A stretch of DNA of 64,000 nucleotides from Vibrio sp. STUT-A11 (lineage in GTDB: Bacteria > Pseudomonadota > Gammaproteobacteria > Enterobacterales > Vibrionaceae), in contig NZ_AP026763.1 in NCBI RefSeq assembly GCF_026000435.1, positions 1,054,001 to 1,118,000 of the forward strand. Direction: 5' to 3'. The notes below the pieces were generated by a model that worked only from the letters and a program-made list of their open reading frames with translations, made no database searches and was not told the origin of the DNA. Numbering within the stretch: the first letter of the stretch is position 1; the number at the start of each line of letters is the position of its first letter. A program made the translations under genes and the position numbers. Shown here piece by piece: positions 16,679-25,930 of this stretch.

Positions 16679-17650
16679 ATGAGCTTATTAGATGTCAAAG
16701 ATCTGCGCGTCGAGTTTACCACGCAAGATGGTATCGTAACCGCAGTAAACGATTTGAACTTTTCTCTTAACCAAGGTGAAACCTTAGGTATCGTAGGTGA
16801 GTCGGGTTCAGGTAAATCTCAGACCGTATTTGCAATCATGGGTCTGCTGGCTAAAAACGGTATCATTTCTGGTAGCGCTAAGTTTGAAGGTAAAGAGATC
16901 CTGAACTTGCCTGAAAAAGAACTTAACAAAGTTCGAGCAGAGCAGATCGCGATGATCTTCCAGGACCCAATGACGTCACTAAACCCTTATATGAAGGTGA
17001 GTGACCAGCTGATGGAAGTATTGATGCTTCACAAAGGAATGGGCAAAGCGGAAGCATTTGAAGAATCGGTACGTATGCTTGAAGCGGTGAAAATTCCAGA
17101 AGCCCGCAAGCGTATTACCATGTACCCGCATGAGTTTTCGGGCGGTATGCGTCAGCGTGTAATGATCGCAATGGCGCTGTTATGTCGCCCTAAACTGTTG
17201 ATTGCGGATGAACCGACAACGGCACTAGACGTAACCGTTCAGGCGCAGATCATGGATCTGCTTAACGAACTGAAAGACGAGTTTAACACCGCAATTATCA
17301 TGATCACGCACGATTTGGGGGTTGTTGCGGGATCTTGTGACAAAGTATTGGTGATGTACGCCGGTCGTACAATGGAATATGGAACGGTTGATGAAATCTT
17401 CTACAACCCAAGTCACCCATACGCAGAAGGTCTGTTGAAGGCGATTCCTCGCTTAGATACGGAAGGTGAGATCCTGCCAACCATTCCGGGCAACCCACCA
17501 AACTTACTTCGCCTACCACCTGGCTGTCCTTATCAGGAACGTTGCCACCGTGTAATGGACCGTTGTAAGCAAGAAGCGCCAATTCTGACACCATTTGGTG
17601 ATGGTCGTCAGCGCGCCTGTTTTTCTGATTGGGAGGCTTGGAAAAAATGA
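16679..17650 (+). CDS. oppD: Oligopeptide ABC transporter ATPase OppD
   Basis: A cytoplasmic ATPase of Opp, 323 residues. Walker A GESGSGKS is at residues 40-47, the Q-loop at IFQDPMTSLNP, the signature at FSGGMRQR, Walker B at LLIADEPTTALD, and the H-loop at ITHDL. The C-terminal oligo_HPY region PPNLLRLPPGCPYQERC has the cysteine cluster that in related proteins binds a 4Fe-4S centre. AAGGAAGC precedes the ATG. Its stop overlaps oppF by ATGA. Confidence 0.96.
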   Translation: MSLLDVKDLRVEFTTQDGIVTAVNDLNFSLNQGETLGIVGESGSGKSQTVFAIMGLLAKNGIISGSAKFEGKEILNLPEKELNKVRAEQIAMIFQDPMTSLNPYMKVSDQLMEVLMLHKGMGKAEAFEESVRMLEAVKIPEARKRITMYPHEFSGGMRQRVMIAMALLCRPKLLIADEPTTALDVTVQAQIMDLLNELKDEFNTAIIMITHDLGVVAGSCDKVLVMYAGRTMEYGTVDEIFYNPSHPYAEGLLKAIPRLDTEGEILPTIPGNPPNLLRLPPGCPYQERCHRVMDRCKQEAPILTPFGDGRQRACFSDWEAWKK

Positions 17651-18639
17651 GTGTAGAGAAATCATTACTACTCGATGTTAAAGAACTTAAAGTTCACTTT
17701 AGCATTGCAGCAAAATCAGCATGGCCTTGGTCTAAGCCTTCAAACCTAAAAGCAGTCGATGGTGTTAACGTTCGGCTGTATGAAGGCGAAACGTTAGGTG
17801 TTGTAGGTGAATCAGGCTGTGGTAAGTCGACGTTTGCGCGCGCTATCATCGGCTTGGTAGAAGCGACTGACGGCGAAGTGGTGTGGTTGGGTCAAGACCT
17901 GACCAAGATGAAAGATGTCCAGCGCCGTGAAACGCGTAAAGAAATCCAAATGATTTTCCAGGATCCTTTGGCGTCACTGAACCCACGTATGACTGTCGGC
18001 GACATTATCGCTGAGCCGCTAGAAACCTTTTATCCAGAGCTTTCAAAGCAAGAGGTAAAAGATCGTGTTAAAGAGATGATGGCGAAAGTGGGTCTACTAC
18101 CAAATGTGATCAACCGTTATCCGCATGAATTCTCTGGTGGTCAGTGTCAGCGTATTGGTATTGCACGTGCGCTTATCTTGAAGCCAAAAATGATCATCTG
18201 TGACGAACCGGTATCTGCACTGGATGTGTCGATTCAGGCTCAGGTTGTTAACTTGCTTAAAGAGCTTCAAAAAGAACTTGGCCTATCTTTGGTATTCATT
18301 GCACACGATTTGTCTGTGGTAAAACATATCTCTGACCGTGTTCTGGTTATGTATTTGGGTAACGCGGTAGAGCTTGGTGAAGCCGACGCACTATTTGCTG
18401 ATCCTAAACACCCATATACGCGTGCATTGATGTCGGCGGTACCAATTCCAGATCCGAATATCGAACGTCAAAAGAAAATCCAAATGCTGGAAGGCGATCT
18501 TCCTTCGCCAATCAACCCACCATCGGGTTGTGTCTTCCGTACTCGTTGCCCACAAGCAACGGAAGAGTGTGCGAAGACCAAACCGACAATCCAAGGTAAC
18601 GACGTTCACGCGGTATCTTGTCTACACGTTCAAGTGTAA
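17647..18639 (+). CDS. oppF: Oligopeptide ABC transporter ATPase OppF
   Basis: The partner ATPase, 330 residues from the ATG overlapping the oppD stop; a longer in-frame start at 17629 lies inside oppD and is not needed. It shows Walker A GESGCGKS, signature FSGGQCQR, Walker B MIICDEPVSALD and H-loop IAHDL, plus the C-terminal PPSGCVFRTRCPQATEEC cysteine motif. OppD and OppF form the heterodimeric motor for OppBC. Last gene of the operon. Confidence 0.96.
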   Translation: MSVEKSLLLDVKELKVHFSIAAKSAWPWSKPSNLKAVDGVNVRLYEGETLGVVGESGCGKSTFARAIIGLVEATDGEVVWLGQDLTKMKDVQRRETRKEIQMIFQDPLASLNPRMTVGDIIAEPLETFYPELSKQEVKDRVKEMMAKVGLLPNVINRYPHEFSGGQCQRIGIARALILKPKMIICDEPVSALDVSIQAQVVNLLKELQKELGLSLVFIAHDLSVVKHISDRVLVMYLGNAVELGEADALFADPKHPYTRALMSAVPIPDPNIERQKKIQMLEGDLPSPINPPSGCVFRTRCPQATEECAKTKPTIQGNDVHAVSCLHVQV

Positions 18640-18662
18640 ACCATTCAGCCTGTGACGGGCTT

Positions 18663-18697
18663 AAGCGCGGCTCTTTAATTAGGGGCGCGCTTTTTTT
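18663..18697 (+). terminator. Terminator of the opp operon
   Basis: AAGCGCG (18663-18669) pairs with CGCGCTT (18686-18692), followed by TTTTT. Confidence 0.85.
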
Positions 18698-18811
18698 ATG
18701 TCTAACCGAACACTTATTCAAATTTCTTGAACGTCATGTCCGACGCTCGGTTGTTTTCTGTTCGTCACGAATCGCTAATATAGAGGAAAATAGAACGAGA
18801 GGAGAGCGAAG

Positions 18812-19762
18812 ATGGGTAAATTGGTCGAAGGTGTTTGGCACGACGTCTGGTACGATACGAAATCAAGCGGCGGTAAATTTGTCCGCGAAGACGCGGGTTT
18901 TCGTAATTGGATCAAGAATGAGCCGGATGCAGAATTCCAGCCAGAATCTGGTCGTTACCATTTGTATGTTTCTCTTGCTTGCCCGTGGGCGCACCGAACG
19001 CTTATTTTCCGAAAACTCAAAAGGCTAGAACCGCATATTGATGTCACGGTTGTCTGCCCTGATATGCTTAGCCAAGGTTGGCAAATGGGCTTACCTGAGC
19101 CATTATTTGGCCATACGCGTATGCATCAAGTTTATACCCAAGCTAAGCCAGATTATAGTGGGCGTGTGACCGTTCCTGTCTTATGGGATAAAAATACCAA
19201 TACGATCGTTTCCAATGAATCTTCCGAGATTATCCGCATGTTCAACTCAGAATTTAATGAGTTGACGGGGAACGAATACGATTACTACCCAGAACATTTA
19301 CAAGCCTCTATTGATGAGTGGAATGATTTTATCTATCCGAATGTGAATAATGGTGTGTATCGTTGTGGCTTTGCGACCACTCAGGAAGCCTATGAAGAAG
19401 CCTTTGATTCACTGTTTTCTGCATTAGATAAAATTGATATGCATCTGGCGACACATCGTTATTTAACCGGTAATCAGATCACCGAGGCTGACTGGCGTCT
19501 GTTTACTACATTAGTACGTTTTGATGCTGTGTATGTTGGCCACTTTAAATGTAATAAAAAGCGCATTGCGGATTACACCAATATTCAGGGCTACTTAAAA
19601 GAACTCTATCAAGTCGATGGCGTGGCAGAGACGACGGATTTCTACCACATTAAACGTCATTACTATTTCAGTCATACAGGAATCAACCCAACACAGGTTG
19701 TTCCAAAAGGCCCTGAGTTAGATTTAGAGTCGTCACACGGGCGTGAGCCACTTTCAAATTAG
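18812..19762 (+). CDS. Glutathionyl-hydroquinone reductase (Xi-class glutathione transferase, YqjG-like)
   Basis: A 316-residue cytoplasmic enzyme of the family that uses glutathione to reduce glutathionyl-hydroquinones. The thioredoxin-fold N-domain carries the catalytic cysteine in LACPWAHR (Cys57), the Xi-class signature. The all-helical C-domain includes TEADWRLFTTLVRFDAVYVGHFKCN, typical of YqjG/ECM4. The start ATG follows GAGAGGAGAGCG. It stands alone between the opp terminator and the next gene; the natural substrate in this organism is unknown. Confidence 0.93.
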   Translation: MGKLVEGVWHDVWYDTKSSGGKFVREDAGFRNWIKNEPDAEFQPESGRYHLYVSLACPWAHRTLIFRKLKRLEPHIDVTVVCPDMLSQGWQMGLPEPLFGHTRMHQVYTQAKPDYSGRVTVPVLWDKNTNTIVSNESSEIIRMFNSEFNELTGNEYDYYPEHLQASIDEWNDFIYPNVNNGVYRCGFATTQEAYEEAFDSLFSALDKIDMHLATHRYLTGNQITEADWRLFTTLVRFDAVYVGHFKCNKKRIADYTNIQGYLKELYQVDGVAETTDFYHIKRHYYFSHTGINPTQVVPKGPELDLESSHGREPLSN

Positions 19763-19925
19763 TCCTGCTGATAAAGCGTCATTTTCTATGGCGCTTTGTT
19801 ATCTCCTTACCAAAGCTATATGCATTTATACGCCGTTTTATCGGTTATTTCCCCAAGCATCACAGATTATTCCAGTACATGGCATAAACTAATGATATAG
19901 AACCGATCTTTTAGCGAGGTGAGGT

Positions 19926-21200
19926 ATGGATATCAGCGAGTTTGCATCTGGCGAGCATCAAATCTGGAATTTGCTTATTGCGCTTCTCTTAGGGGCGATT
20001 GTTGGCATTCAGCGTGGTTGGGTGAAGCGCAATAGTGTTGAAGGCAGCCGGGTCGCAGGTATCCGTACTTATTCTTTGGTGGGATTACTTGGTGGTCTGG
20101 TTGCAGTTCTTGCTTCTCACTATTCCCCGTTACTGCTCGGCTTTGCGTTGATCGCACTGGTGATTTTGGCTTGCATCGCTTTTTTTGTGAAGCAAAAGAA
20201 CAGCGGTGATGTCAGTATCACGGGCTTGGTAAGTCTGTTGGTGACGTTCGTTTTAGGCAGTTTAGCGGTGGCTGGCGAAGCAGTACTTGCTGCATCTACG
20301 GCTGTAATAACCGCTCTGGTTCTGGATAATAAAAGAGAGCTCCACGAGGCGTTGCAAAAGTTACAAGAGTACGAATTAGATGCAGCTCTGCGCTTACTTC
20401 TCATTTCTATTGTTTTACTTCCACTCTTACCTAATAAAACTTATGGGCCATGGAATGCGTTAAACCCTTACGAGATATGGTGGATGGTTGTATTGATCGC
20501 CAGTATCTCTTTTGTTGGCTACTTTGCGATTAAAATTGGCGGCGCGAAGCGGGGGATTTTATTTACGTCTGTTTTTGCCGGCCTCAGTTCTTCAACGGCA
20601 TTGACTCTGCAATTTTCTCATCTGTCACGCGAACAGCCTGCAATTAGCCCGCTGCTGGCAAGTGGCATCTTAATTAGTTGTGGCACCATGTTCCCAAGAT
20701 TGCTGATCATACTGTCCGTCATTAACCCACCATTAGTGAAAATGCTTTGGCCAATTGTACTGGCAATGATGGCGGCACTTTACTTACCAGCCTGGTGGAT
20801 ATGGAGAAGGAGCCAAATAGAGAAGGTTGAGCAATCGAACAAGCAAAGTAATCCTCTTGCTCTGCAATCTGCTCTCTTTTTTGGTGTTGTACTGGCGGTG
20901 ATCATGTTGCTCTCGCATGCGCTCTCAGATTGGTTTGGCGCTGCTGGTGTTCTAATGCTTTCAGCGGTATCAGGTATCACTGATGTGGATGCAATTTCAT
21001 TGGCACTTGGACGTCAAAGTATCCAGTATTTGAGTTTAACTACTGCGGCACTGGGTATCATCATTGCTGCTTCGGTAAATACCATAGTGAAAGTGGCAAT
21101 GGTGATGGCTTTAGGTGAGAGGAGGTTATGGCACCGAGTCGCGCCAGTGATGATCGGTTGTGTGATTGTCGGTGGGCTGATGTTCGTCGCTATCTCTTAA
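19926..21200 (+). CDS. MgtC/DUF4010-family multi-pass membrane protein
   Basis: A 424-residue inner-membrane protein with roughly a dozen hydrophobic segments. The N-terminal part LLIALLLGAIVGIQRGWVKR resembles the MgtC/SapB domain, and the rest matches the DUF4010 region, including ISGITDVDAISLALGR near the C-terminus. Biochemical function is not known; a transport role is guessed from topology. GAGGTGAGGT precedes the ATG. It converges on pta and shares a bidirectional terminator. Confidence 0.85.
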   Translation: MDISEFASGEHQIWNLLIALLLGAIVGIQRGWVKRNSVEGSRVAGIRTYSLVGLLGGLVAVLASHYSPLLLGFALIALVILACIAFFVKQKNSGDVSITGLVSLLVTFVLGSLAVAGEAVLAASTAVITALVLDNKRELHEALQKLQEYELDAALRLLLISIVLLPLLPNKTYGPWNALNPYEIWWMVVLIASISFVGYFAIKIGGAKRGILFTSVFAGLSSSTALTLQFSHLSREQPAISPLLASGILISCGTMFPRLLIILSVINPPLVKMLWPIVLAMMAALYLPAWWIWRRSQIEKVEQSNKQSNPLALQSALFFGVVLAVIMLLSHALSDWFGAAGVLMLSAVSGITDVDAISLALGRQSIQYLSLTTAALGIIIAASVNTIVKVAMVMALGERRLWHRVAPVMIGCVIVGGLMFVAIS

Positions 21201-21224
21201 GTCATTTAATAAACGAACCAACAA

Positions 21225-21250
21225 AAAGCCCTCAACGAATCGAGGGCTTT
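21225..21250. terminator. Bidirectional terminator between the DUF4010 gene and pta
   Basis: AAAGCCCTC (21225-21233) and GAGGGCTTT (21242-21250) pair perfectly, with an A-run on the left that gives a T-run for the minus-strand pta transcript. Confidence 0.8.
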
Positions 21251-21276
21251 GATATCCGGCCAAGCAGAGAAAAGAA

Positions 21277-23421
21277 TTACTTCTGTTCTTGAGTTGCTTG
21301 AATTGCTGTTAGAGCGATGGTGTACACGATGTCGTCTACTAGTGCGCCACGAGACAGGTCGTTTACTGGTTTGCGCATACCTTGCAGCATTGGACCGATA
21401 GATACTAGGTCTGCTGAACGTTGTACCGCTTTGTAAGTCGTGTTACCCGTGTTTAGGTCTGGGAATACGAATACTGTCGCTTTACCTGCAACTGGAGAGT
21501 TTGGTGCTTTAGAAGCAGCAACGTTTTCCATGATAGCCGCGTCGTACTGTAGAGGACCGTCGATGATAAGATCAGGACGTTTCTCTTGAGCCAGTTTGGT
21601 TGCTTCACGTACTTTATCAACGTCTGCACCCTTACCAGATTCACCAGTAGAGTAAGAAATCATTGCAACGCGTGGATCGATACCGAATGCAGTTGCAGAA
21701 TCCGCTGATTGGATCGCGATTTCAGCAAGCTGTTCAGCCGTTGGATCTGGGTTGATTGCACAGTCACCGTAAACCAGTACCTGATCAGGCAGAAGCATGA
21801 AGAATACTGAAGAAACGATAGACGCGTTAGGTGCCGTCTTGATGATTTGGAACGGAGGAACGATAGTGTTCGCCGTGGTATGAACCGCGCCAGAAACCAG
21901 ACCGTCAACTTCGTTGTTCTCAAGCATCATTGTGCCCAGGAATACTGAATCTTGCAGTTTCTCACGAGCAACCACTTCAGTCATACCTTTCGCGCCACGT
22001 AGCTCAACCAGACGAGCAACGTAGTTTTCACGAATCGCATCAGCATCGATGATTTGAACGCCAGCGCCTAGCTCAACACCTTGTTGTGCCGCTACGCGAC
22101 GGATTTCTGCTGGGTTACCCAGAAGCACACATTCTGCAATGCCGCGTTCCGCACAGATAGCTGCTGCTTTCACTGTACGTGGCTCATCACCTTCAGGAAG
22201 AACGATACGCTTACCTGCTTTACGAGCAAGCTCTGTTAGCTGGTAACGGAATGCTGGTGGGCTTAGACGACGAGACTTCTGAGTACCTTCAGTCATTGAC
22301 TCAATCCAGTTGCCATCAATGTGACCCGCAACGTGCTCGTTGATGAACTCGATACGCTCTTTGTCGTCTGCAGGTACTTCAATGCTGAAGCTCTGTAGGT
22401 TCAGAGAAGTCTGCCAAGTGTTGCCTTGTGCTTTGAAGATCGGTAGACCCGTTTCGAATGCAGGCTTACACAGACCTTCGATTTCTTGTGGAATGTCGTA
22501 ACCGCCAGTTAGCAGTACCGCACCGATATCAACACCGTTCATTGCTGCTAGAGAGGCCGCAACGATTACGTCAGGACGGTCTGCAGAAGTAACCAGCAGA
22601 GAACCTGGTTTGAAGTGCTCAATCATGTTTGGCAGAGAACGCGCACAGAACGTGATGCTCTTGATGCGACGAGTGTTGATGTCACCTTTGTTGATGATAT
22701 CAGCATTCAAGTGTTTCGCCATGTCGATCGCACGAGTCGCAATCAGGTCGATGCTCCAAGGCACGCAACCTAGTACACGAATTGGAGAAGTGTTGAAGAT
22801 TTCCATCACTTTCATTTCGTTTTGCTTCGCGCTGTCTGCATCGTCAAAGATCTCAGACAGGTCAGGGCGAGTACGGCCAGCTTCATCAACAGGTGCGTTT
22901 AGCTTGTTGATGATAACGCCAGAGATGTTTTTGTTCTTAGTACCACCGAAGTTAGAACATGCTACTTCGATACGCTCTTTAAGCTGAGCTGGGTTATCCG
23001 TGCCAGGTGTTGCCACTAGAACAATTTCAGCACCAAGTGTTGCTGCGATTTCTGCGTTCACCTGGTTAGCGAATGGATGCTTACGAGTTGGTACTAGACC
23101 TTCAATTAGAGTTACATCGGCATCTTTATTGATTTGGTTGTAACGCTCAACGATGGTTTCTAGCAGCTCATCCATGTTGTCGTTACCGATCAGGCTTTCA
23201 GCAACAGACATCGCCATAGGTTGGCCGATCTTCATATCGCTGTTGTGACCAACGATAGTTGAAGTTAGATCTGGCTGATCGCCACCGCTGCGTGGCTGAC
23301 AAATCGGCTTGTAGAAAGAAACTTTAACGCCTTTGCGCTCCATAGCGCGAAGAACACCCATGCTTACGCTAGTTAAACCAACACCAGCACTTGCAGGGAT
23401 AAGCATAATAGTACGAGACAT
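21277..23421 (-). CDS. pta: Phosphate acetyltransferase, long form
   Basis: Interconverts acetyl-CoA and acetyl phosphate. The 714-residue protein is the long three-domain type: an N-terminal P-loop-like domain (LIPASAGVGLTSVSMGVLRAM), a middle DRTGG domain (KSITFCARSLPNMIEHF, SADRPDVIVAA), and the C-terminal catalytic PTA_PTB domain beginning near RYQLTELARKAGKRIVLPEG, with the active-site region MISYSTGESGKGADVDKV. It follows ackA by 137 bases containing a palindromic terminator, so part of its expression comes from read-through or its own promoter. Acetyl phosphate made here can also feed response regulators. Confidence 0.97.
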   Translation of the reverse strand: MSRTIMLIPASAGVGLTSVSMGVLRAMERKGVKVSFYKPICQPRSGGDQPDLTSTIVGHNSDMKIGQPMAMSVAESLIGNDNMDELLETIVERYNQINKDADVTLIEGLVPTRKHPFANQVNAEIAATLGAEIVLVATPGTDNPAQLKERIEVACSNFGGTKNKNISGVIINKLNAPVDEAGRTRPDLSEIFDDADSAKQNEMKVMEIFNTSPIRVLGCVPWSIDLIATRAIDMAKHLNADIINKGDINTRRIKSITFCARSLPNMIEHFKPGSLLVTSADRPDVIVAASLAAMNGVDIGAVLLTGGYDIPQEIEGLCKPAFETGLPIFKAQGNTWQTSLNLQSFSIEVPADDKERIEFINEHVAGHIDGNWIESMTEGTQKSRRLSPPAFRYQLTELARKAGKRIVLPEGDEPRTVKAAAICAERGIAECVLLGNPAEIRRVAAQQGVELGAGVQIIDADAIRENYVARLVELRGAKGMTEVVAREKLQDSVFLGTMMLENNEVDGLVSGAVHTTANTIVPPFQIIKTAPNASIVSSVFFMLLPDQVLVYGDCAINPDPTAEQLAEIAIQSADSATAFGIDPRVAMISYSTGESGKGADVDKVREATKLAQEKRPDLIIDGPLQYDAAIMENVAASKAPNSPVAGKATVFVFPDLNTGNTTYKAVQRSADLVSIGPMLQGMRKPVNDLSRGALVDDIVYTIALTAIQATQEQK

Positions 23422-23523
23422 TCGTAGAGTACCTTTGCTATTGGGAGAGATAAAAGCTCAATTCTTATTCCATGATCTTCAAAGAATAGGAGCTGAGCCC
23501 CTAAAGAAAGCTCTTTGGAAGAA

Positions 23524-23553
23524 AAACTGGCTAGCCAATTGGCTAGCCAGTTT
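23524..23553 (-). terminator. Perfect palindromic attenuator between ackA and pta
   Basis: A 30-base perfect palindrome with arms AAACTGGCTAGCCAA and TTGGCTAGCCAGTTT directly after the ackA stop. On the minus strand it runs into TTTTTCTT, so it can act as a partial intrinsic terminator inside the ackA-pta transcript. Confidence 0.75.
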
Positions 23554-23558
23554 ATGCA

Positions 23559-24755
23559 TTAAAGACCTGCTAGGCGTGCAGTGTCTTCAGCGATTACAAG
23601 CTCTTCGTTAGTAGAGATTACCATTGCTGGGATGCGGCTGTCCGCTGTAGTGATAGTACCTTCGCCGCCGAAACGCGCTTTAAGGTTTGCTTCACTGTCT
23701 ACTTCGATACCGAAGATACCTAGACGGTTTAGAACCATTTCACGGATAGGGCCAGAGTTCTCGCCGATACCGCCAGTGAAAGTGATCGCATCTAGACGGC
23801 CGTCCATTGATGCAGTGTAACCCGCTACGTATTTAGCTAGACGGTGACAGAACACGTCCATTGCACGCGTTGCTTCTTCTTTCTCACCGTAGTTGTCTTC
23901 AACGAAACGACAGTCAGAAGTCACTTCAGTCAGACCTAGTAGGCCAGACTCTTTAGTTAGCATCGTGTTGATTTTCTCAACAGAGTAGCCTAGTGCGTCG
24001 TGTAGGTGGAAGATGATCGCAGGATCGATGTCACCACAACGAGTACCCATTACCAGACCTTCTAGAGGAGTCAGACCCATAGAAGTATCTACTGATTTAC
24101 CGTTTTTAACTGCACATACAGACGCGCCGTTACCTAGGTGACAGTTGATGATGTTTACTTCTTCAACTGGCTTGTTCAGTAGACCTGCAACTTCACGAGT
24201 GATGAATAGGTGTGAAGTACCGTGCATGCCGTAGCGACGGATGCCGTGCTCTTTGTACAGGTTGTATGGAAGAGCGTATAGGTAAGACTCTTCTGGCATC
24301 GTTTGGTGAAATGCAGTATCGAACACAGCAACGTTTTTAAGTGCCGGGAAAGATTTTTGAGCTGCTTTGATACCGATGATGTGTGCTGGGTTATGAAGTG
24401 GTGCTAGTGTTGCACAGTCTTCGATACCTTTCAGTACGTCATCAGTGATAAGAGCAGACTGAGTGAACTTCTCGCCGCCGTGTACTACACGGTGACCGAT
24501 AGCTGCTAGGTTTTCAGAAAGCTCTGGTTTAGAAGCAAGAATAGTTTCTACCATGAACGCTAGTGCTTCTTCGTGAGCTGCACCGTTACCTAGTTGAGCT
24601 TCGTGCTTGCCATCAAGTTTCCACTTGATACGAGCTTCAGGAAGGTGAAGACACTCAGCAAGACCTGATAAGTGCTCGTCGCCGTTCTCGGCATCAACTA
24701 CGGCAAATTTAAGAGAAGAACTACCGCAGTTTAAAACTAAAACTAGCTTAGACAT
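23559..24755 (-). CDS. ackA: Acetate kinase
   Basis: Catalyses acetate + ATP = acetyl phosphate + ADP, in sequence with Pta. The 398-residue protein has the ASKHA-fold N-terminus KLVLVLNCGSSSLKFAVVD, the acetokinase signature HRVVHGGEKFTQSALI, the catalytic-arginine region GTRCGDIDPAII, and the C-terminal FTGGIGENSGPIREMVL. Full length. First gene of ackA-pta; divergent from yfbV, as in enterobacteria. Confidence 0.98.
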   Translation of the reverse strand: MSKLVLVLNCGSSSLKFAVVDAENGDEHLSGLAECLHLPEARIKWKLDGKHEAQLGNGAAHEEALAFMVETILASKPELSENLAAIGHRVVHGGEKFTQSALITDDVLKGIEDCATLAPLHNPAHIIGIKAAQKSFPALKNVAVFDTAFHQTMPEESYLYALPYNLYKEHGIRRYGMHGTSHLFITREVAGLLNKPVEEVNIINCHLGNGASVCAVKNGKSVDTSMGLTPLEGLVMGTRCGDIDPAIIFHLHDALGYSVEKINTMLTKESGLLGLTEVTSDCRFVEDNYGEKEEATRAMDVFCHRLAKYVAGYTASMDGRLDAITFTGGIGENSGPIREMVLNRLGIFGIEVDSEANLKARFGGEGTITTADSRIPAMVISTNEELVIAEDTARLAGL

Positions 24756-25100
24756 GTATGACTACCTGTTATTCGTCTGATCAAAATCAGTTAAAGAATG
24801 AAAAATTAATCACAAGAATAGTCGATACCAGCAAGGGTGCGCACTAATCTTGGTCAAAAATTGTTCTAATTCCATATAAAGATATAGTGATGAGCCCACT
24901 CATCACGATGACGCGTTCCTTGCAGATAGTGACCTCAGAGTTGCTTAAATTGTAAATAACGGCAACAATGAGGTTGAGGGCCTGCAAAGGATAGCGATAA
25001 TGGGCAATGATAACAAAAAAAATTTGAAATAATATTAATTTTCATCAATTTTTTGCACCTTCAGTTGAAACGTTCAACTATTTTTTAGTGAGAGAGTGGT
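24756..25100. promoter_or_regulatory. Divergent promoter region between ackA and yfbV
   Basis: No gene. Two perfect inverted repeats are visible: GTGATGAG/CTCATCAC (24887-24906, loop CCCA) on the ackA side, and GTTGAA/TTCAAC around ACG (25064-25078) close to yfbV. An A-rich run and AT-rich block (25011-25055) precede yfbV. Anaerobic or catabolite control would be expected for ackA, but no clear CRP, FNR or ArcA site can be asserted. Confidence 0.4.
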
Positions 25101-25553
25101 ATGAGTAATAAAGTCGGATTAGTCCATAGCCTGAAAGATGGCCAAAATTACATGGAGATCTGGCCGGTTCGTAAAGAGCTGAATGCCGTATTTCCAGAGC
25201 AGAGAATCATTAAAGCGACGCGATTTGGCATTAAAGTCATGCCAGCGGTTGCTGCGATCAGCGTCCTGACTCAAATGGCATTTAACAACTATAGTGCTCT
25301 GCCTCAATCGATTATCGTTGCCTTATTCGCGATTAGCTTGCCTTTACAGGGTATCTGGTGGTTAGGTACTCGTTCAAATACGACATTGCCACCTTCATTG
25401 GCTTCCTGGTATCGAGAGCTACACCAAAAAATAGTTGAGAGTGGTTTTGCATTAGAGCCTATAAAGACAAAGCCTCGTTACAAAGAGTTGGCGTTAATCC
25501 TAAATCGTGCTTTCCGTCAGTTAGATAAATCTTCGCTAGAGCGTTGGTTCTAA
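25101..25553 (+). CDS. yfbV: YfbV-family (UPF0208) membrane protein
   Basis: A 150-residue inner-membrane protein. Residues about 48-65 and 70-90 form two hydrophobic helices (VMPAVAAISVLTQMAF and IIVALFAISLPLQGIWWL) flanked by a cytoplasmic N-terminal QNYMEIWPVRKEL motif and a charged C-terminus. The family has no established function. Its position divergent from ackA matches E. coli yfbV-ackA, supporting the name. Followed by a strong terminator. Confidence 0.92.
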   Translation: MSNKVGLVHSLKDGQNYMEIWPVRKELNAVFPEQRIIKATRFGIKVMPAVAAISVLTQMAFNNYSALPQSIIVALFAISLPLQGIWWLGTRSNTTLPPSLASWYRELHQKIVESGFALEPIKTKPRYKELALILNRAFRQLDKSSLERWF

Positions 25554-25580
25554 AGTCGCCAGGAATTTCGAAGATTAAGA

Positions 25581-25613
25581 AAATGGAGTGTGTGCAGACC
25601 ACTCCATTTTTTG
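25581..25613 (+). terminator. Terminator after yfbV
   Basis: AAATGGAGTG and CACTCCATTT form a 10-bp perfect stem followed by TTT, 27 bases after the yfbV stop. Confidence 0.85.
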
Positions 25614-25930
25614 TACTTCATGTTCATCAATAGACGTCATGCTCCACTTGTTTTTGTTCCTTTTCCGTCCCCCTGATAAACATTTTTCTCTTTATCGCTG
25701 TTTTTGAGGGACAGGATTTCTATCCCGCGATCACAAATGTTGTTTTACTGTTAAATGTTTCTTTTCTTTACTGGGACTTAGTAGTAATAATAAAAATAAG
25801 ATGCACAAGAAGTGCACAGCGATTTTTATTACAAACACAACAAAAACGCCTTCCCATTTTTGGGCTTGCGAGCGTACACCAAAAGGTGAAGGTTCGCAGA
25901 ACAAGGACGAAGACACATCAAGGAGTTATG
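25614..25930 (+). other. Upstream region of the TrpX-type ABC operon
   Basis: No credible gene. It includes a small inverted repeat TGCACAAGAAGTGCA (25802-25816) and GGGACAGGATTTCTATCCC (25709-25727). Either could be an operator or leader hairpin. There is an AGGAG ribosome-binding site at 25921-25925. Confidence 0.35.
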
